A stretch of 64,000 nucleotides of DNA from Zoroaster sp. YZ-2022 (Eukaryota; Echinodermata; Asteroidea; Forcipulatida; Zoroasteridae): NCBI GenBank assembly GCA_029582265.1, contig CM055828.1, positions 9,566,402 to 9,630,401 of the forward strand, in the 5' to 3' direction. Below are positions 27,101 through 42,100 of this stretch, in pieces. The translations under genes and the position numbers were made by a program. The notes under the pieces were generated by a model. The model did not search any database. It worked only from the letters and a program-made list of their open reading frames with translations, and was not told where the DNA came from. Numbering within the stretch: position 1 is the stretch's first letter; every line of letters begins with the position of its first letter.

Positions 27101-30100
27101 GGGGTGTAAACTTACATAACATAGCCCCTAACGTACAGGCTTTACTTTTATTAAAAGGGAAAAGGTAATTTTTATATGAAGAACATCAAATTGTGTATCT
27201 GCGTATATGTACATGTATATGGGAACATTTCATACCAAGGCAAAAACCAGTTGCCCCTGTCAAATTTAACCTGAACGTATTGTAATCAATTTGTGTGATC
27301 ATAAAATATTCATATAAATCTGCTCAGTGAGTTTCCCCACAATTTGAATTGATACATGCATCATCTTTATTTATCCTCTCTATTATCTGTACATACATTA
27401 CTTCACAGGATTGGAGATGATCAAAAATAAGTTGTACATGTATATTCACAGTTTGAGTCATGTACACCACTGGATAGTGTTTAATAAGTATTCCAATGAA
27501 ACCATGAACATATAAACTGTATAATTACGTTTGATAAAGGGAAATGTATTTGAGTCAATTCTTGCATTCTCAAACAGTCTTCATTTTATACACATACATG
27601 TACGTAGCAATGTCAACTTTTTACTAAATCCTCTTGAAATTGACATTCAAAGCAGGGAAATAATGAATGACAGCCAAACTGAAAATGCAAAAAAAAAATA
27701 GAGCTCGTGTTCGTGTGAACTTCCAGTTCAATCAAATTATCATCGATAAATTATCATCAATATCATATTGTGCAAAGGTGTATCATCATTTATAATAACA
27801 ATATCAATTTCATATTCAAATGCCATATCAATTTTGCGTTAGAATGTGTTGAATTTGAACTTCCTGTTTGGACAGGAAGTAAAGGTCAGATCAGGTGATT
27901 TGAAGGTCATATATATGACCTCGTGATCATGAAAAAATAAAGTTAGTACCTGCTTTGGTTCAATTTCTGAGATTGGAAAATAATCCCTTTTTTAAAACTG
28001 CTGCTAGGGGGGCGCTCTGAACTTTGATAAGGTCATCAAACATATTTTTTGAAAAGATAAGATGTCACTAGTCACATTATTCACAGAAGTTATATTCAAA
28101 TTTCCTATGGTTTTTCACATAGAAAATTATTATTTTTCTAAACCTGTCGCCAGAGGGCGCTGTGACAGGTGATGACATCTCAGTCACATTTTTAAAAAGG
28201 TCACATGTCAATAGTAATTTCGTCCACTGAAAGCATGTCCAAATACCATATCATAGACCCTATAAAAGTGCTTCAAAATATTTTTTCACTTAAACTTCTG
28301 GTTTTGACTGGAAGGAGAAGTCAGATTGGGGTCATGTCTGTGTACGAAATATCACATAATTCAAGGTCTGTAAGATGATGCAAAGATTGTGTAAATATCT
28401 TTTGTGATTCATGAGTAGGGGTGTGTGTTTTCGGATATTTTTGGAACCGGATACTGGAAATCAGGAAACTTCGGATACCTGGATACCCATTTTCATTTTT
28501 GTTGAAAACATGCCTCCTGTGGTGCACAAATACATGTACTGTAAATGGTAACAAAATTGACCTTTATAATACAGAGGATACATACTTGATAAACACATAC
28601 TTGATAATACAGAGGATACATAAATCAATCTTTACTTTAGCCTACTGTGTTGTTTTTATTAAAGTAAAACCTCTTGTTGAAATAAGTACCTGTATTGTAT
28701 TTACTGAAAGTTATTTCTGAAATAAAACTGATCGCTGCAAAAGCATCCGTCTTTGATAACCCGAGTTACAAATGTACGGTGTACAAAAGAAAGCCCCACT
28801 GAGCACAAGCAAGAGGGGGAAAGGTCATTTCAGCATTTTTTCCTGATCCTTTCTGCAATGCTGCGGCTGTAGCCCACGCCATTACATTACCCGAACGTGA
28901 GCCCGCTGCCTGTGTGTTTCCTCATGTGGCACTGTCTGGCGCATGTTTCATTCGCGTAATGCACCACGTCGTCCACTGCCATATCTCCGACATCGAACAG
29001 CCGTTTATGTCAGGTCCCTGTATTCTCATAACAAGCTATAAATTACCCAATCATGACCGGCATGCACTTTCCCCTACTAATCCAATTACTGCAAACAATA
29101 GGCAAACATTCCCTCCTGCACTGCTGGTTTGATAAGTTGTTTGAAGCAGCCGCTGCCAGGCCCTTTGCAGTCTTAACGATTCGATACAAGGTATCACAAC
29201 ATTTGGAGAAAAGTGTATGGAAAATGTCTGTGAAATACTACAAAGGCTTTATTGGAGTGAAATCTCTTGAATTTAAAGATAATTGTCTTTAAAAGTGTAA
29301 ACATTACATTGTTCAAGAGTAACAGATTTCTGCTTGCTCCACTCAAATGTTAAGTCCGAATTTTAAAAAGTCGTTCACGGGTAATTGGAACCGAAAAATG
29401 GAACCGGGTAACGACAGTTTCGGTCGGGTATCCGGATACCCGGCACAGCCCTATTCATGAGATATGATTTTTTGAAATTTATTAAAATTTGATTTAGTGT
29501 AATTTCATATCTGATGACGTCACCATGATGTCACAACTTTTCAAAAAATATTGTCAGCCTTTTGTACATTTAATGGTATGATTACTCATATGGCCCCAGT
29601 GACTTATTCCTGATGTTGATAGAGCGGGTCACATTTGTTTTTATGTGTGCCTTTCCCCCACATCTTTCCCCTTTCTGCCATGAGTGCTATGCATTATTGA
29701 CCACCCTGGATCAGCAGGTGGAGCATGATAGATGCTTCAACTTTGCCATGAGTAATTTTATTTTTGCTTTTTAAGCTCAGTTAAAATTATTTAGTTGCCC
29801 CTCAAAGCCCTACTTTGAAAACATTTTTTTAAAGAATCACACTGTATTATCAAAATGCTTTAGTCAAAAATAAAATCTTAATTGTCTTAATTGATTAATT
29901 TGATTTAAATTTGCCTAGCTAATTTGAAATTTACACAAATATTTCTATATACATTTCTTAATCATCAGGTGTTGTGCATCATTTATTGTTTTGTTTGTTT
30001 TTGTTTTTTGTTTTGTTTTGTTTGTTTGTTTAAAAAAAATATATATTCTAACTGTCAGGTTTGTAAAGCCTACCATTTGGCAGTTCATTGTTTGCAGCCA

Positions 30101-33100
30101 GTATGTACTGGGTACTTGATAATTTTGAGCTGGGCAATTGCCAATTCCTACTATCATCTTCCACTAACCCGATCGACAAAGCCATTGTGCCTGCAATGAA
30201 TTATTGCTAACAAGAAATACATGTCTATCCTTTAAACCTTTAGTGTAAATTTGCATATTTGGGTCTCAACCCCTAATCGCTACCATACACCAGTCATGGT
30301 AGTCTCTGAAGCCAGTCTGTCAACATCCATTACGCTACAACTAAAATATGCCAATAACTGCATGGCACTATGCCATTTGCAAAACTGGTATCGTGTCTAG
30401 ATAGATACTTCCACTGGAGAATACTCTACAGATGGTTAACTCATTCATATGGTACATGTATGATACATTTATGTACAGGTACCATTGTATTTGTTCAAAG
30501 TTGAACAAATCTTGAGAAGAAATTATCTGAAGTCACTGGGGCTTGTTGTTGCCAAACATTATTGAATTTACATGGTACTACCACAAACCTTCCGAGAATA
30601 AAACATCAGATTCTACCATTTTCCTTCCTCTTTATATGATGTCTAACAACACAATGATTGACAAGTATACATGAATATACCCCTAGTCCCCTTCAATGGG
30701 GGTCACAGGAATGATTCCCTGTCTCCACAGTCTTCTAGATTTTGAGTTTGGAAAAGGAGGATAAAAAGGACAGTTGGGAAAGAGAGACAAAAAAGTAACT
30801 TTGTAAACAAATTAAACATTAAATTGCATCAAGAATGATTATGAAAAACAGGGATAACATAAGCAACTTTTGATAGTGGCTGTATTTGTGACCCTTTTAT
30901 CTTACCCAGGATAAAGTTGTCTGGTGTGAGTTCCACAGGACTTCCTGGTGCATCGATGGAGTACTTGCCATCTTGTTTCAGTTCATTTACTGTGCATAAA
31001 CACAAAGAACAAAAAAACACAGATTACTAACTACATTCATTAGAAACACATCGGTCCTAATGTTTATGTCAGAGTTCACTGTTTCGGTCATAGTCATATT
31101 TCCTAACCTTACAAAAGATACATGCTGAACTTTCAATAAATGGCGTTTCAATAAATGCAACATTCCAACAAAAAGGCTTGAAACAAAGTTACACGAGACT
31201 CAAAACATATTAGAATCATAACAACAAAGGACCTGTGGAATGCCACTGTTTGCTGTACAGGTTCAAGGGTAAAATAGAATTGTATACATCTTAAGTCGTG
31301 ATGCTAGTTCAAAAGTCTACTAAAAACCTTTCCTAAGATGTAATAGGTGTGTGATACTCACTTGTTTTGTCCGACATGATTTTGGTAGTTGTTAATTTTT
31401 CATGCAGTGTTCAAATAACAAAGGATGTGTTGATGTACATATACATATGTACAGTATATAAGAATTGTTTTATCTATACAAGGAAGGAAGTGTAACACGT
31501 GATATTGCGGGAAGTATAACATCTACATTGTACGTACAAGTATACCACAGTGGCAAGTATATGTAGAAATGCAACTAGGCTGTATGCAGCTTCTTTCCTT
31601 CAGTTGTTTTTTTAAGGGTTGTACAAATCTTGAATTACATCAGATTGTGTGTGACTGGGTAACACAAAGACTAGAAGACAAAGGTAGGATCCTTTCATTA
31701 CAGGTAACACACAGTACTTTATGAACCTTTTGTATACTGTTTGGTTGATTAAAATACATACTGTAACTGTACTGTAATTATTTTGGTTGGTCTTCATGTC
31801 ATTGAGTCTGTTTGTGTTAACATCATGAAACAATGGAATACTGCACGTACACTGTACATGTATGAACAGTATGTACCACACATAATGTTTTAAGTTCATT
31901 GCACATGTACATGTGCAATGTACATGTAGGTCTTCACATACTAGTACACTTCTGCAAATAAATGCAATTTAGATGGGGATGGGTGGAGCTTAAATAAAGT
32001 GCTACGTGTATAAAAAAGAATATTGTTGTACATGTTGCTTTTTACCCCATAATATTCATTTGAATTTGTTGTCTCCATTATGTTAATTTGATACATTCAG
32101 AAGAGTAAACTGTATACACAGGGTGCTAAAGTAAGAAAATGAGCTAAATCTCGGGTATTCCCTCATTAATTTGATTGCCTATGAAATATTCAATATCTGC
32201 CAACATTGTTTTCCATAAACACACATGTTGTGTACATCACTGGCTGGCTATATTCATGGACAAGATGGCTTATCATGGTACAACATTGGTAATGTTGAAA
32301 AAACTGTTCCTATTTAAGTATGCTTACTTTCATTGAATGTAAAATGACCAACCCACATGTATGTATGTATGAAAGTATCAGCTCAATGTGGAGTGTAAGT
32401 CATGTAAGTCAATAGAAAATGTGAACAAGTATTCAAAGTTTTTATAGAAAACACTTGGAGCAGTACGTTGTCGTATTTGCATATTTGTTTGTGTTTTTCT
32501 CTGTAATGAGATCCACTCAGACCAAACAATTTTTTGGGGATGAGTGATATTTTGACACGTCTTCTATGTTTGATAAAAACCTCTGGGATCGTGGCCACCA
32601 GTGATAAAAGAACTTCTGCTTTATTATCCATGGCCACACTAAGCACCGTCGATATATCGATATTACTCGATTATTCGATATTGTTTTGATATCGATATCG
32701 CCGATAGCAATTTTTTAATCATATCGAAATATCAAAAATTTCGATATTGAGGAATGATATCGAAAATATCAAAATGCGTCAGATTATCGTTAAAATAATT
32801 CTCCCGTTTGTGCTTTTACTTGATGTTTAACGTTTGCTGCATAATGGGATAAAAATCGGCGGCAAATTGTGTTTGTGAGTGAGAATAAAAACATCGCGCA
32901 AAATGCCGAGCGGCAACGCTTTGTACTCTGCGTTCGCTGGAATTCGCTGTCTCCCGTATAATGCAGAACCTCAAAAGAAGCTGCCCTTTTTTGGTTTGGA
33001 GAAAGTTCCGTTGTCCCTTATATATTTTCCTACATTCTCTCGCCGGTAATGCCCAGCGCTGTAATTGATGAAAATAATAAAGATGATGAGCAATTTGTTC

Positions 33101-36100
33101 TGGAGAAAAGCGTGAGAATTGATTTGTTTATTTTTTGTGGTTTGAAAAAGTTCCGTTGTCATTTTCCCACATGTTCTCGCCGGTAACGCCCGGCGCTGTA
33201 ATTGATTAAAATAAAAACATGAGCAATTAAAAATACGCTTGGAGAAAGGCGTGAGAATTGAGTTTGTTTTTATATTTTGTGGTTTGACGAAGTTCCGTTG
33301 TGTCTAATATTTTGTTACATTAAAAAAAAAGTTTGTGAAATCACTTCTTGCGTTATTTTATTCTGCTTATCCTGCATTTGATATGAATTCTGGGTGTATT
33401 CCCCCGCCCCCTCCCCACATCAGCGGTCCTTGTATGTGCACTGTCACAGATGCCGAGCAACAACATGCCAGTGGATAGGTAAGGCCCACCTCCGTGACCT
33501 CCCCCACTAAATCCGCCGATGAAAGGATGCCTGAATCGGATATCCATGTGCATGTACACAAAACGGGGGTGAAATTTCATGTCATTTCAGTTTCCCTCAT
33601 TTGTCGTGTAAAATTTTCCCGGTCTTTGAAAAAAAAAAAAAATTGAGTGTTCTTTGCCGAAGAATAGCGATGATATCTCAACCAATGAAATGAGCCGGTT
33701 CCCGGCAAATAAATACGCCATTGGTTGCTTTCATCACGGACCATTAAATGCTTTCATGAATATGACGTTCCTTCCACCGCAACTTGGTTGCCTAGAAATA
33801 CTGTTGTTAGGGAGGCTCCCCTGTGATGTCCGGGACTGCCGGTTGCGTAGCCAGAAATCTTGTATGGGAGAGAGAGCTTCTCACAGCCTGCAGAAAACTA
33901 TTTTAGCTCAAAAATGCTTCCGCTTTCGGGAAATTTGTGAAGGCATAGTTTGTCATATTGGATGCAGTTTCCATTTCCGTTATTAAAATAAGAGTTTAGT
34001 TTTTTTTTTTTTTTTTTTTTAAATTTATGGTCTTTAACTTTTACATGGAATAATCGATATATCGAATATACTCGGTATTGGATTTCCGATATATCGATTA
34101 TTGAAAATTTTGATATCGACGGTGCTTGGGCCACACCCTAGATCAGTCTTTACCCTGAGGTCAAGATCATCCAATTAACTTTTATTTCCTTATAATGTGG
34201 CCTGTGGTCAGTAAATAATACTTAGAGTCACAGATACAGTACCAGTGTTACACATGTTAGACAGAATAAATTGCCATATTTGTTTCTAATTAACCCTCCT
34301 ACTGTTTGACCATTTGAAACCATTCAAAATTTCCACTTACCAAAATGCCCATTGGTTTTGTACACACATGGTGATACCATTTGAACAGTGTTGGTAGCAA
34401 GCTTGACTACCATTCAAATCCATTCAAATGCATAGAGGGTCCATTGATTCACCACTTAGAAGTATCCAAACAAGCTTTTGTATTAGCTGTACTACCATTT
34501 GGAAAGATCCAAACAAGGTTTTGTATTAGCTGACCTACCATTCAAAACCATTTGGGGGAATCAATACTGTACACAGTTATTTCACCATTCAAAACCACAA
34601 AAGCGAATGGTTTAAAATGGTTGCATCAACTTGTATGAAAAAGGTACCAGAAGTAGGAGGGTTAATGAAAATAAATGTATTCACTGTTAAAAATGTATAC
34701 ATGCAGATCCACTGAAATGTATATAGATACATGTACATGTACATACATAAGATACCATCAGGCCTGATACTATATGGAGGCAATGGAGGCAATTGCCTTG
34801 GTACACCCTGGTCATTGCTTTGGTGCCCCTTGAAGTGTTCTAATAGAAATTTACATTTTCCTCATAGAGGTGCCCTTAACCTAGCGTAAATTGCCTTGCC
34901 CCTACCAATAGATAGTATCAGGCCTGTACCATGATGGCAATACATCGTATGTGTTTGCATATTGCCAGTAAAACAGTAAATATAATAGGAATTTATGAGT
35001 CAATGTGAATCACGCATGCACATGATATTACAGAACAGATGAATTACTGTATATGTATGGTGCACACGTGATGTATGAAGCTTATATTGAACAGTACCTG
35101 GATTTGATATTTACATACATTGTGTAAATCATGGTGTACATACATGGTGTAGCTGAAAGAATATCTATCGCCACCATGCAAAGCCTCAAATCCTACATTG
35201 TGTACAATTGTAAATCATTATACTGTATACTGCATACATGTGTACAGTGCAATGTACATGTATACCTTGTACAGTGATTTTGTACAGTATACAAAAAATC
35301 AAGTTGACACATAAAATACAAATATGTAATTGTCATTAACCCTCCTACTGTTTGACCATTTGAAACCATTCAAAATTTCCACTTACCAAAATGGCCACAC
35401 ACATGGTGATACCATTTGAACAGTGTTGGTAGCAAGCTTTACTACCATTCAAATCCATTCAAATGGTGCATCAATTTGTCTGAAAAAGGCACCAAAAGTA
35501 GTAGGGTGTACAATACTGTTCAGGTCATTTTTTAAAAGTAAAGAAAACTTAATAATTGGTCTGATGTCAACAAGCAGGAAATTAGGAAGGTGCACAGTGA
35601 CTAAACCACTGCAAAATCTTTGTCTACTAATTTCACTTAAATGACCAAGTCAGAAGAATGACCAGGGTGGGAAGAATAAACACAAATTTGATTTGGGGAT
35701 GCTCTTTCCTTGATAATGCACCAGCTTCAAGGAAGATGGGTTTGCCATGATTTAGTGCACAGACTTGAATCAAGTCTACTTTCCACAGGACACATGAAAC
35801 TTGAAAGCCAATCTGAGTTAAGCCCTAAGTTTTGTTGGCCATGGCCTGGGTTCGGTTTCATGTACAGTGATGTTCAGGATAAGTTTCAGTCAAGAATGTT
35901 TTATAATAAACCTGACCGACATTCACCTTTTGAAGTTAAAGGGACTCTTGTACATGTACATAATGTACACACATACGGATCTGCATGGCTATTACTTATT
36001 TCATTTGTGTTGTAATGTCTCCATGCAAGCTACACAGAACATGTACATTGTAAGTGTACATACATATATACACGAATATACAATATGTACAATCAACAAC

Positions 36101-39100
36101 TTGAAGTTGCTGGACCACAGGCCAGTTTTCAAACACTGCAGTTATTGTATAGCCCTTAACCCTAACCTTCCTAAATCCTCCAAAATCCTCTTTGCCAAAG
36201 TGAAGGATTTTGAAGGATTGAGGTTACATGCTATATGCTCTTTGCTAAAGTGAAGTATTTTGGAGGATTGAGGTTATTAGGCATACTTGCCTTTCCATGG
36301 TACATGTACATACATGTACATGTTTGTTGTAGTGATTGCATGGTCAGTGCTTGGGACACTGTTTATTGCTCCATGCATGCAGGGAGGGTCCCTGGCCATG
36401 TACATGTATCACAGATTAGAAACACATGTGTGCATACATGTCATGTGCTTGCTTTACTACTGAAGGATTTTGGAGGAAATAGGTAATTTAGACAAAACAT
36501 AAATGATCACAGTTTAACCCTTCCATTACTGCACTGGTCAAAATCAGTCAAAATGTTGATATACTTGCCAAGGTATATCATAGTCTATGGGTATACATGT
36601 ACATATGTATTTTGTGCACTTAAAAGTCAAACACTGTCAAACCTTACGTGTAGTACCGGTAAAATAAGTACATTTACAGGTTAAAATGAGTCGACTGTTT
36701 TTGACTGTTAAAAGCATTGTCTGGTATTCATGGTGGTCAAAATGTCAGTAAAAACCAGTCAAAAATGCCCCTGTATACACATTTGGGTCAACAGTCAAAA
36801 CAGGCAGCTGACTGATTTTGACCTCTATAGGCTGTTTCACACGAGACCATTTTAACAAGGGACCTTGACTATAAATCGCATCCATGTTAAAAAATAGCAA
36901 ATCCCAGTCGTGTGAAAGCTATCCTTGTTAAATAATTACCACGGTGTTAAAATCGCCACGATAGGTCATGTGAAACACTTCGTGCGCCCAAACAGGGGAC
37001 CCTTGCTTTAGCAGTATCATTTCGCATGCGCAGAACGCGTCACTAGATCAGCTTGCAATAATCCCGGATGTGTGTTGGTAAACAACTTGTACGGTTCCCA
37101 TCACGTTGATCAGTGAATGAAACGGTTTCATCGTAACTCAAAGAGACTTTCTTGGCCCGGACACGTTTATTTTTCTCGTTGGATGGCCTTACGTTAGAAA
37201 TCTGGCTCTGTGAATCTGTTGGAATTGTTGCAAGTATACTTGATTCGATATCCATAATAAAACGAGAATAAAATTGTCGGGAAATGGGAAGGAAATGAAA
37301 ACAAAATGTGGGAGAAAGTAACATTTGACTTCGCACAACGCGTATATCTTCGCGGGAAAACAACTAGAAACGTAGATGAAAGCGTTCAGTGAATAAGCTC
37401 TGCGCGCGGTACCAGTGAAATATTGGATTGCACAATCATGACCTTTGACCCTCCATGGAAAACGAGGGACGTTAGTTTTGGCGTGAGTGGAAGTCGTGTG
37501 AAAGTTTGTTAAAAAATCGCAAACGACTGAGGCGACAGACAACTGGCGCCCATTACCAAGGACCTTTGTTATCGGTGCTCGTGTGAAAAGGGCTGTAGCT
37601 ACTTGCCACTTAAGTGCAGCTATAGTAGGAGGGTTAATATGAAACTTGTAAAGTGGATTATGGTATCAAACATCCCTTGAAATATCTCTGTATTGAGGTG
37701 CTTTCATTTTAGTAAAATAAGTTATTTTTAAACTGAATTTATGTCATCTGGGAAAAAAAATTCAATGTTTGAATGAATTGAAAAATGTGAATGCATTTTC
37801 ATTACTTTCTCAATAATGACACAACCTTTCACAGGTTGGTTGTTTAAATCTTGATTTGGTACACATGACATCATGCTCAATTCACTGGGTATACAGTACT
37901 GAATCCCTCAAAATCAAGCAAAAGACTACAATAGCATTTAGCCTCTCAAAAATAACCCAATTTTTGGCGTAAGGCTGAGGATGGTGTAACAGAGTCAGCA
38001 CATTCCATGCTCGCTAATGAAAACTTCAATTGTTGTATCTGAGAAATTTGAGGTTCAAAAATTGCTGACATCCTGTAATTTCAAAATATTCTGAAGGCAA
38101 AGAGGCATGGAGGTATGGAAATATTTTATATATCACATAATTGTTCTGATTTAATTTATAAAGTTAGAATTGCCAATGAAACAATCCCATTGTATTTTTG
38201 TGTATTTACCTTTGAATACATACATAGTAATTCGGGTTTCGGCCTGGTCAAAGAAACCTTATTGTTTTCGTTCGATTATTTTTCTTCTTGTTTCCGCCAA
38301 AACCCCATAGGTTTAACACGCGAAAGTTATCGATGGATGATGTCATAATGAACATCGTGACATCAATACAAACATACACCATATGAAAGCCCATAATGTG
38401 AATTAGTGCCTAAAACAAAGTAAAACGCCAGTAAATATCATGTTATTCACATTTTAGTGTGACACTGCGGGGTGGGGGTAAGACGTCTCGACCCTTGTGA
38501 CGACTCGACACAAACAACTAGGATCCACGACTGCACCCGAGCCTTGTGACAGCCATTCTGATTCTCTTTTTCGGCCCACAAAGAATATAGCCAAACAAAT
38601 ACACAGATAATACTACAAACAATAATGTGAACTCATCGTGTATTTACACCCAGTTAATAGCCATTTGACGGAGCCCCTAAAGGGACAGGTAAAGACAAAA
38701 GGGAACAAAATCCCACGAAATATTATTTCATTTAATAATAATAATAATAATAATAATGTGTGGACTTATATAGCGCACGTATTCACCAACTAAGTGGTGC
38801 TCAAGGCGCATTCTTTTTTACGTGCATTACACAACACACGGGACCTACGGCTTTACGTCCCATCCGAAGGACGAAGCAATTATGGTTAAGTACCTTGCTC
38901 AAGGACACAAGTGTCACGACCGGGGCTCGAACCCACACCCTGCTGCTGGCAACACCAGAACTTGAGTTCGGTGCGCTAGACCGCTCGGCCACGACACTCC
39001 ATTTGAACGAAATATAGTACTTCGAGGGAACGAAATAAAGTATTTCGAGGTAACGAAATCATTTTGTTCCCTCAAAATCATTTTGTTACCACAAATTAAT

Positions 39101-42100
39101 ATTTCGTTACCTCAAAGTACGGAGCACTTGATATGCCATTTGATTTATCGGGATATGAAAACTATATTTAGTGTATCTTTTCGAGGTCGCTGAAATATTG
39201 AGAGCATATCAAGGGCTCTGTACCAGCCAAATTATTTCGAGGTAATGAAATATTAATTTTTGGTAATGAAATGATTTCGAGGGAACGAAATGATTTTGAG
39301 AGAATGAAATGATTTAGAGGGAACAAAATGATTTCGAGGTAACGAAATGACTTTGTTACCTCTCGTTCCCTCGAAATCATTTCGTTACCCCAAAACATTA
39401 TTTCGTTCAAACGAAATATAGTATTTTGAGGGAACAAAATTATTTCGTTACCACAAATTAATATTTCGTTACCTCAAAATAATTTAGCTGGTACGTAGCA
39501 CTTGATATGCCATTTAATTTATCGGGATATGCAAACTGTTTAGTGTGGCCTTTCCGAGGTTGCTCTAATACTGAGAGCATATCAAGGGCTCCGTACCAGC
39601 TAAATTATTTTGAGGTAATATTTGTGGTAATAAAATGATTTCGAGGGAATGAAATGATTTTTTTACCTCAAAATACTTTATTTCGTTCCCTCGAAATACT
39701 ATATATTTCGTTCAAACGAAATAATATTTTGAGGTAACGAAATGATTTTGAGAGAACGAAACAATACTTCGAGGGAATGAAATGTTATTTCGAAGGACAA
39801 AATACATATCTTTTTTTACCTGTCCCATATTTTCTTTACCTGTCCTTTTAGGGGCTCTGTACCATTTTGTACTGTTGTGCTAATATAATACCGCACAGAT
39901 AATACTGGAAACAATACTGTCAACTTATCATGTATTTACGTGGACCCTATGTGGGTCGAGTTGTCACACGGGTCCAGTTTTCTCGTGGGTCGAGCTGTCC
40001 GTGTTGAGTTGTCATAAGGATCGAGTTGTCTTAACCCTGTGACAAGCGGTCATAAGACAACTCGACCCACGAAACAACTCGACCCACGAGACAACTCAAC
40101 CCACAAGACAACTAGACCCTTGTGACAATTCGACAATATCCCAACACTGTGAATTAACACAATCCCAACACTGTAAATTATAGTGTAATTTAAATACGTA
40201 TTCCACTTTGAATAGGCAGTATGGTATGATTTACTGGAAAGTTTGTGCTTGTGAAAGTGTATCTACATGTAAGTAGTCATGGTTGTACAAATCAGTGATT
40301 TTTGGAGAGAACGCATACTTTGTACACGGGGAGTGTATGTGAGAAATTGAACTGACGCAACTATAACGTATAATGTTACATGCAAACATTAACCCTAACC
40401 ACCCCAGACCCATCAGAATCCAACAGAAGGTTTTGTTGGATTTTGATTGGTTGAGTACTGTGAACTTAGCTATTGCTGTTGGACTATGATTGGTTGAGTA
40501 CTAATAGCATACAGTAATGCTGTTGGATTTTGATTGAGTGTGGAAGGTGGTTCTACTAGTATGCAACATTGTTGGACTTTGACTGAGTGGGGAAAGTGTG
40601 TGTATGCATGGCGTATGGTACTATTGGCATGCAATCATGTTGGACTTTGACTGAGTGGGAAATGTACTGCATGGCATGCAACAGTGTTGGACTTTGACTG
40701 AGTGGGGAAAGTGTGTGTATGTTATGAGTGCATTGCTTGGTTCACTGGGTACACTGTGACCTCTTGTAATAAATAACATTATGTTCATCTTGTTTAGGTT
40801 GGGAGGGGTGTGTATGTAGTTAAGTGCTTTGTTTGGTACACTTTATTGCTCTATGCTCTAATTATGGACAACCTGCTGTAATAAACAACTGATAAAGGCA
40901 ACTGATAAAGTATTGTACTTAGGTATGCTTGGCATTGTATCTAACATCATACAACTAGAACCGGGACCGTACTCAAGTTCCCTCAGCCTTATGTTCCCTC
41001 AGCCCTATGTTCCCTCATCCCAAAATAGACCCTATGTTCCCTCAGCCCTATGTTCCCTCATCCCAAAATAGACCCTAGGTCTATTTTGGGATGAGGAACA
41101 TAGGGTTGAGGGAACATAGGGTTGAGGGAACATACAATGTAGGGCCTAATTTGGATTTAAAAAAAATGTTAGGCATTGAGGGAACATAGGGCTGAGGGAA
41201 CATAGGGCTGAGGGAACATAGGCATGACCCCCTAGAACCTACCATTAATTCCATAGGGTGTTTTAGTTTTTGTATAGTTAAGTTTTTTTAGCCTGAAAAC
41301 AACTGTTGGATTATGATGGGTTGAGTACTGTGTGACTCCAGTGTTCAAACTTTACTTTGGGCCATGTGTACCCACTCAATCAAAATCCAACAGCATAGAG
41401 CCTGTTGGAGTATGATGGGTTGAGTACTGTTCCTGTAAGTGTACTGTTTGAGTTTGATGGGTTGAGTACTGCAGGCTATGGTGGGTTACTACATGGTGTT
41501 GGAGTTTGTTAGGTTGAGGTAGCATGCTAGTGGAAATGCCTAGTGGGGTTAGGGTTAATTCAACGTTACATGCAATAATTACCTAATTCCCAAATCACCT
41601 CCAGATCATATCAAATTATGTGTTCCCTAATTCTAGGTACAGACTTCTGTCCTTGCTATCCACATTTATTAGTATTATTACAATTATTCTTATTATTACT
41701 ATAGGTTTTCTCGGTCAATTTCGGCAAATGAGCAGCCAATTTAACCACGAGGCCATTCTATTTCGCGCGAAATTGAATGCTGCTGATAACGGACATTCGA
41801 TTTCGTTTTATGACTAGTCAAAAGTTCTATTGCGTAATTCAATTTAACTAAATTTAACAATGCAACAAAACAGCATTCAAATTCGCAGGAGCTATTCGAG
41901 GCGTGCGTTTTTAATTCAAATTCATTTCTGGGCAGTAATTTCTGTCATTTGTGCAATCTAAAAAACGCTCTGCAGTTAAACGCACCCTGGGGTTACTGGA
42001 GTGGCAACACTGAGCGCGTCGGAGACAGACAGGCTGCCCAGCAAGCAGGAATTAACATGCAGTGAAGTGCATGCAGTGGTATAACCATACCCAAACATTA

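Noticed and set aside
33654..33986. 110-codon plus-strand frame in the hAT-like element
   Set aside because: No transposase motif (no BED finger, no hAT dimerisation block); chance frame in a GC-richer stretch.
35710..36253. Overlapping open frames of 101 and 128 codons
   Set aside because: Low-complexity His/Tyr-rich translations of TACATGTACA-rich sequence, no homology or splice evidence.
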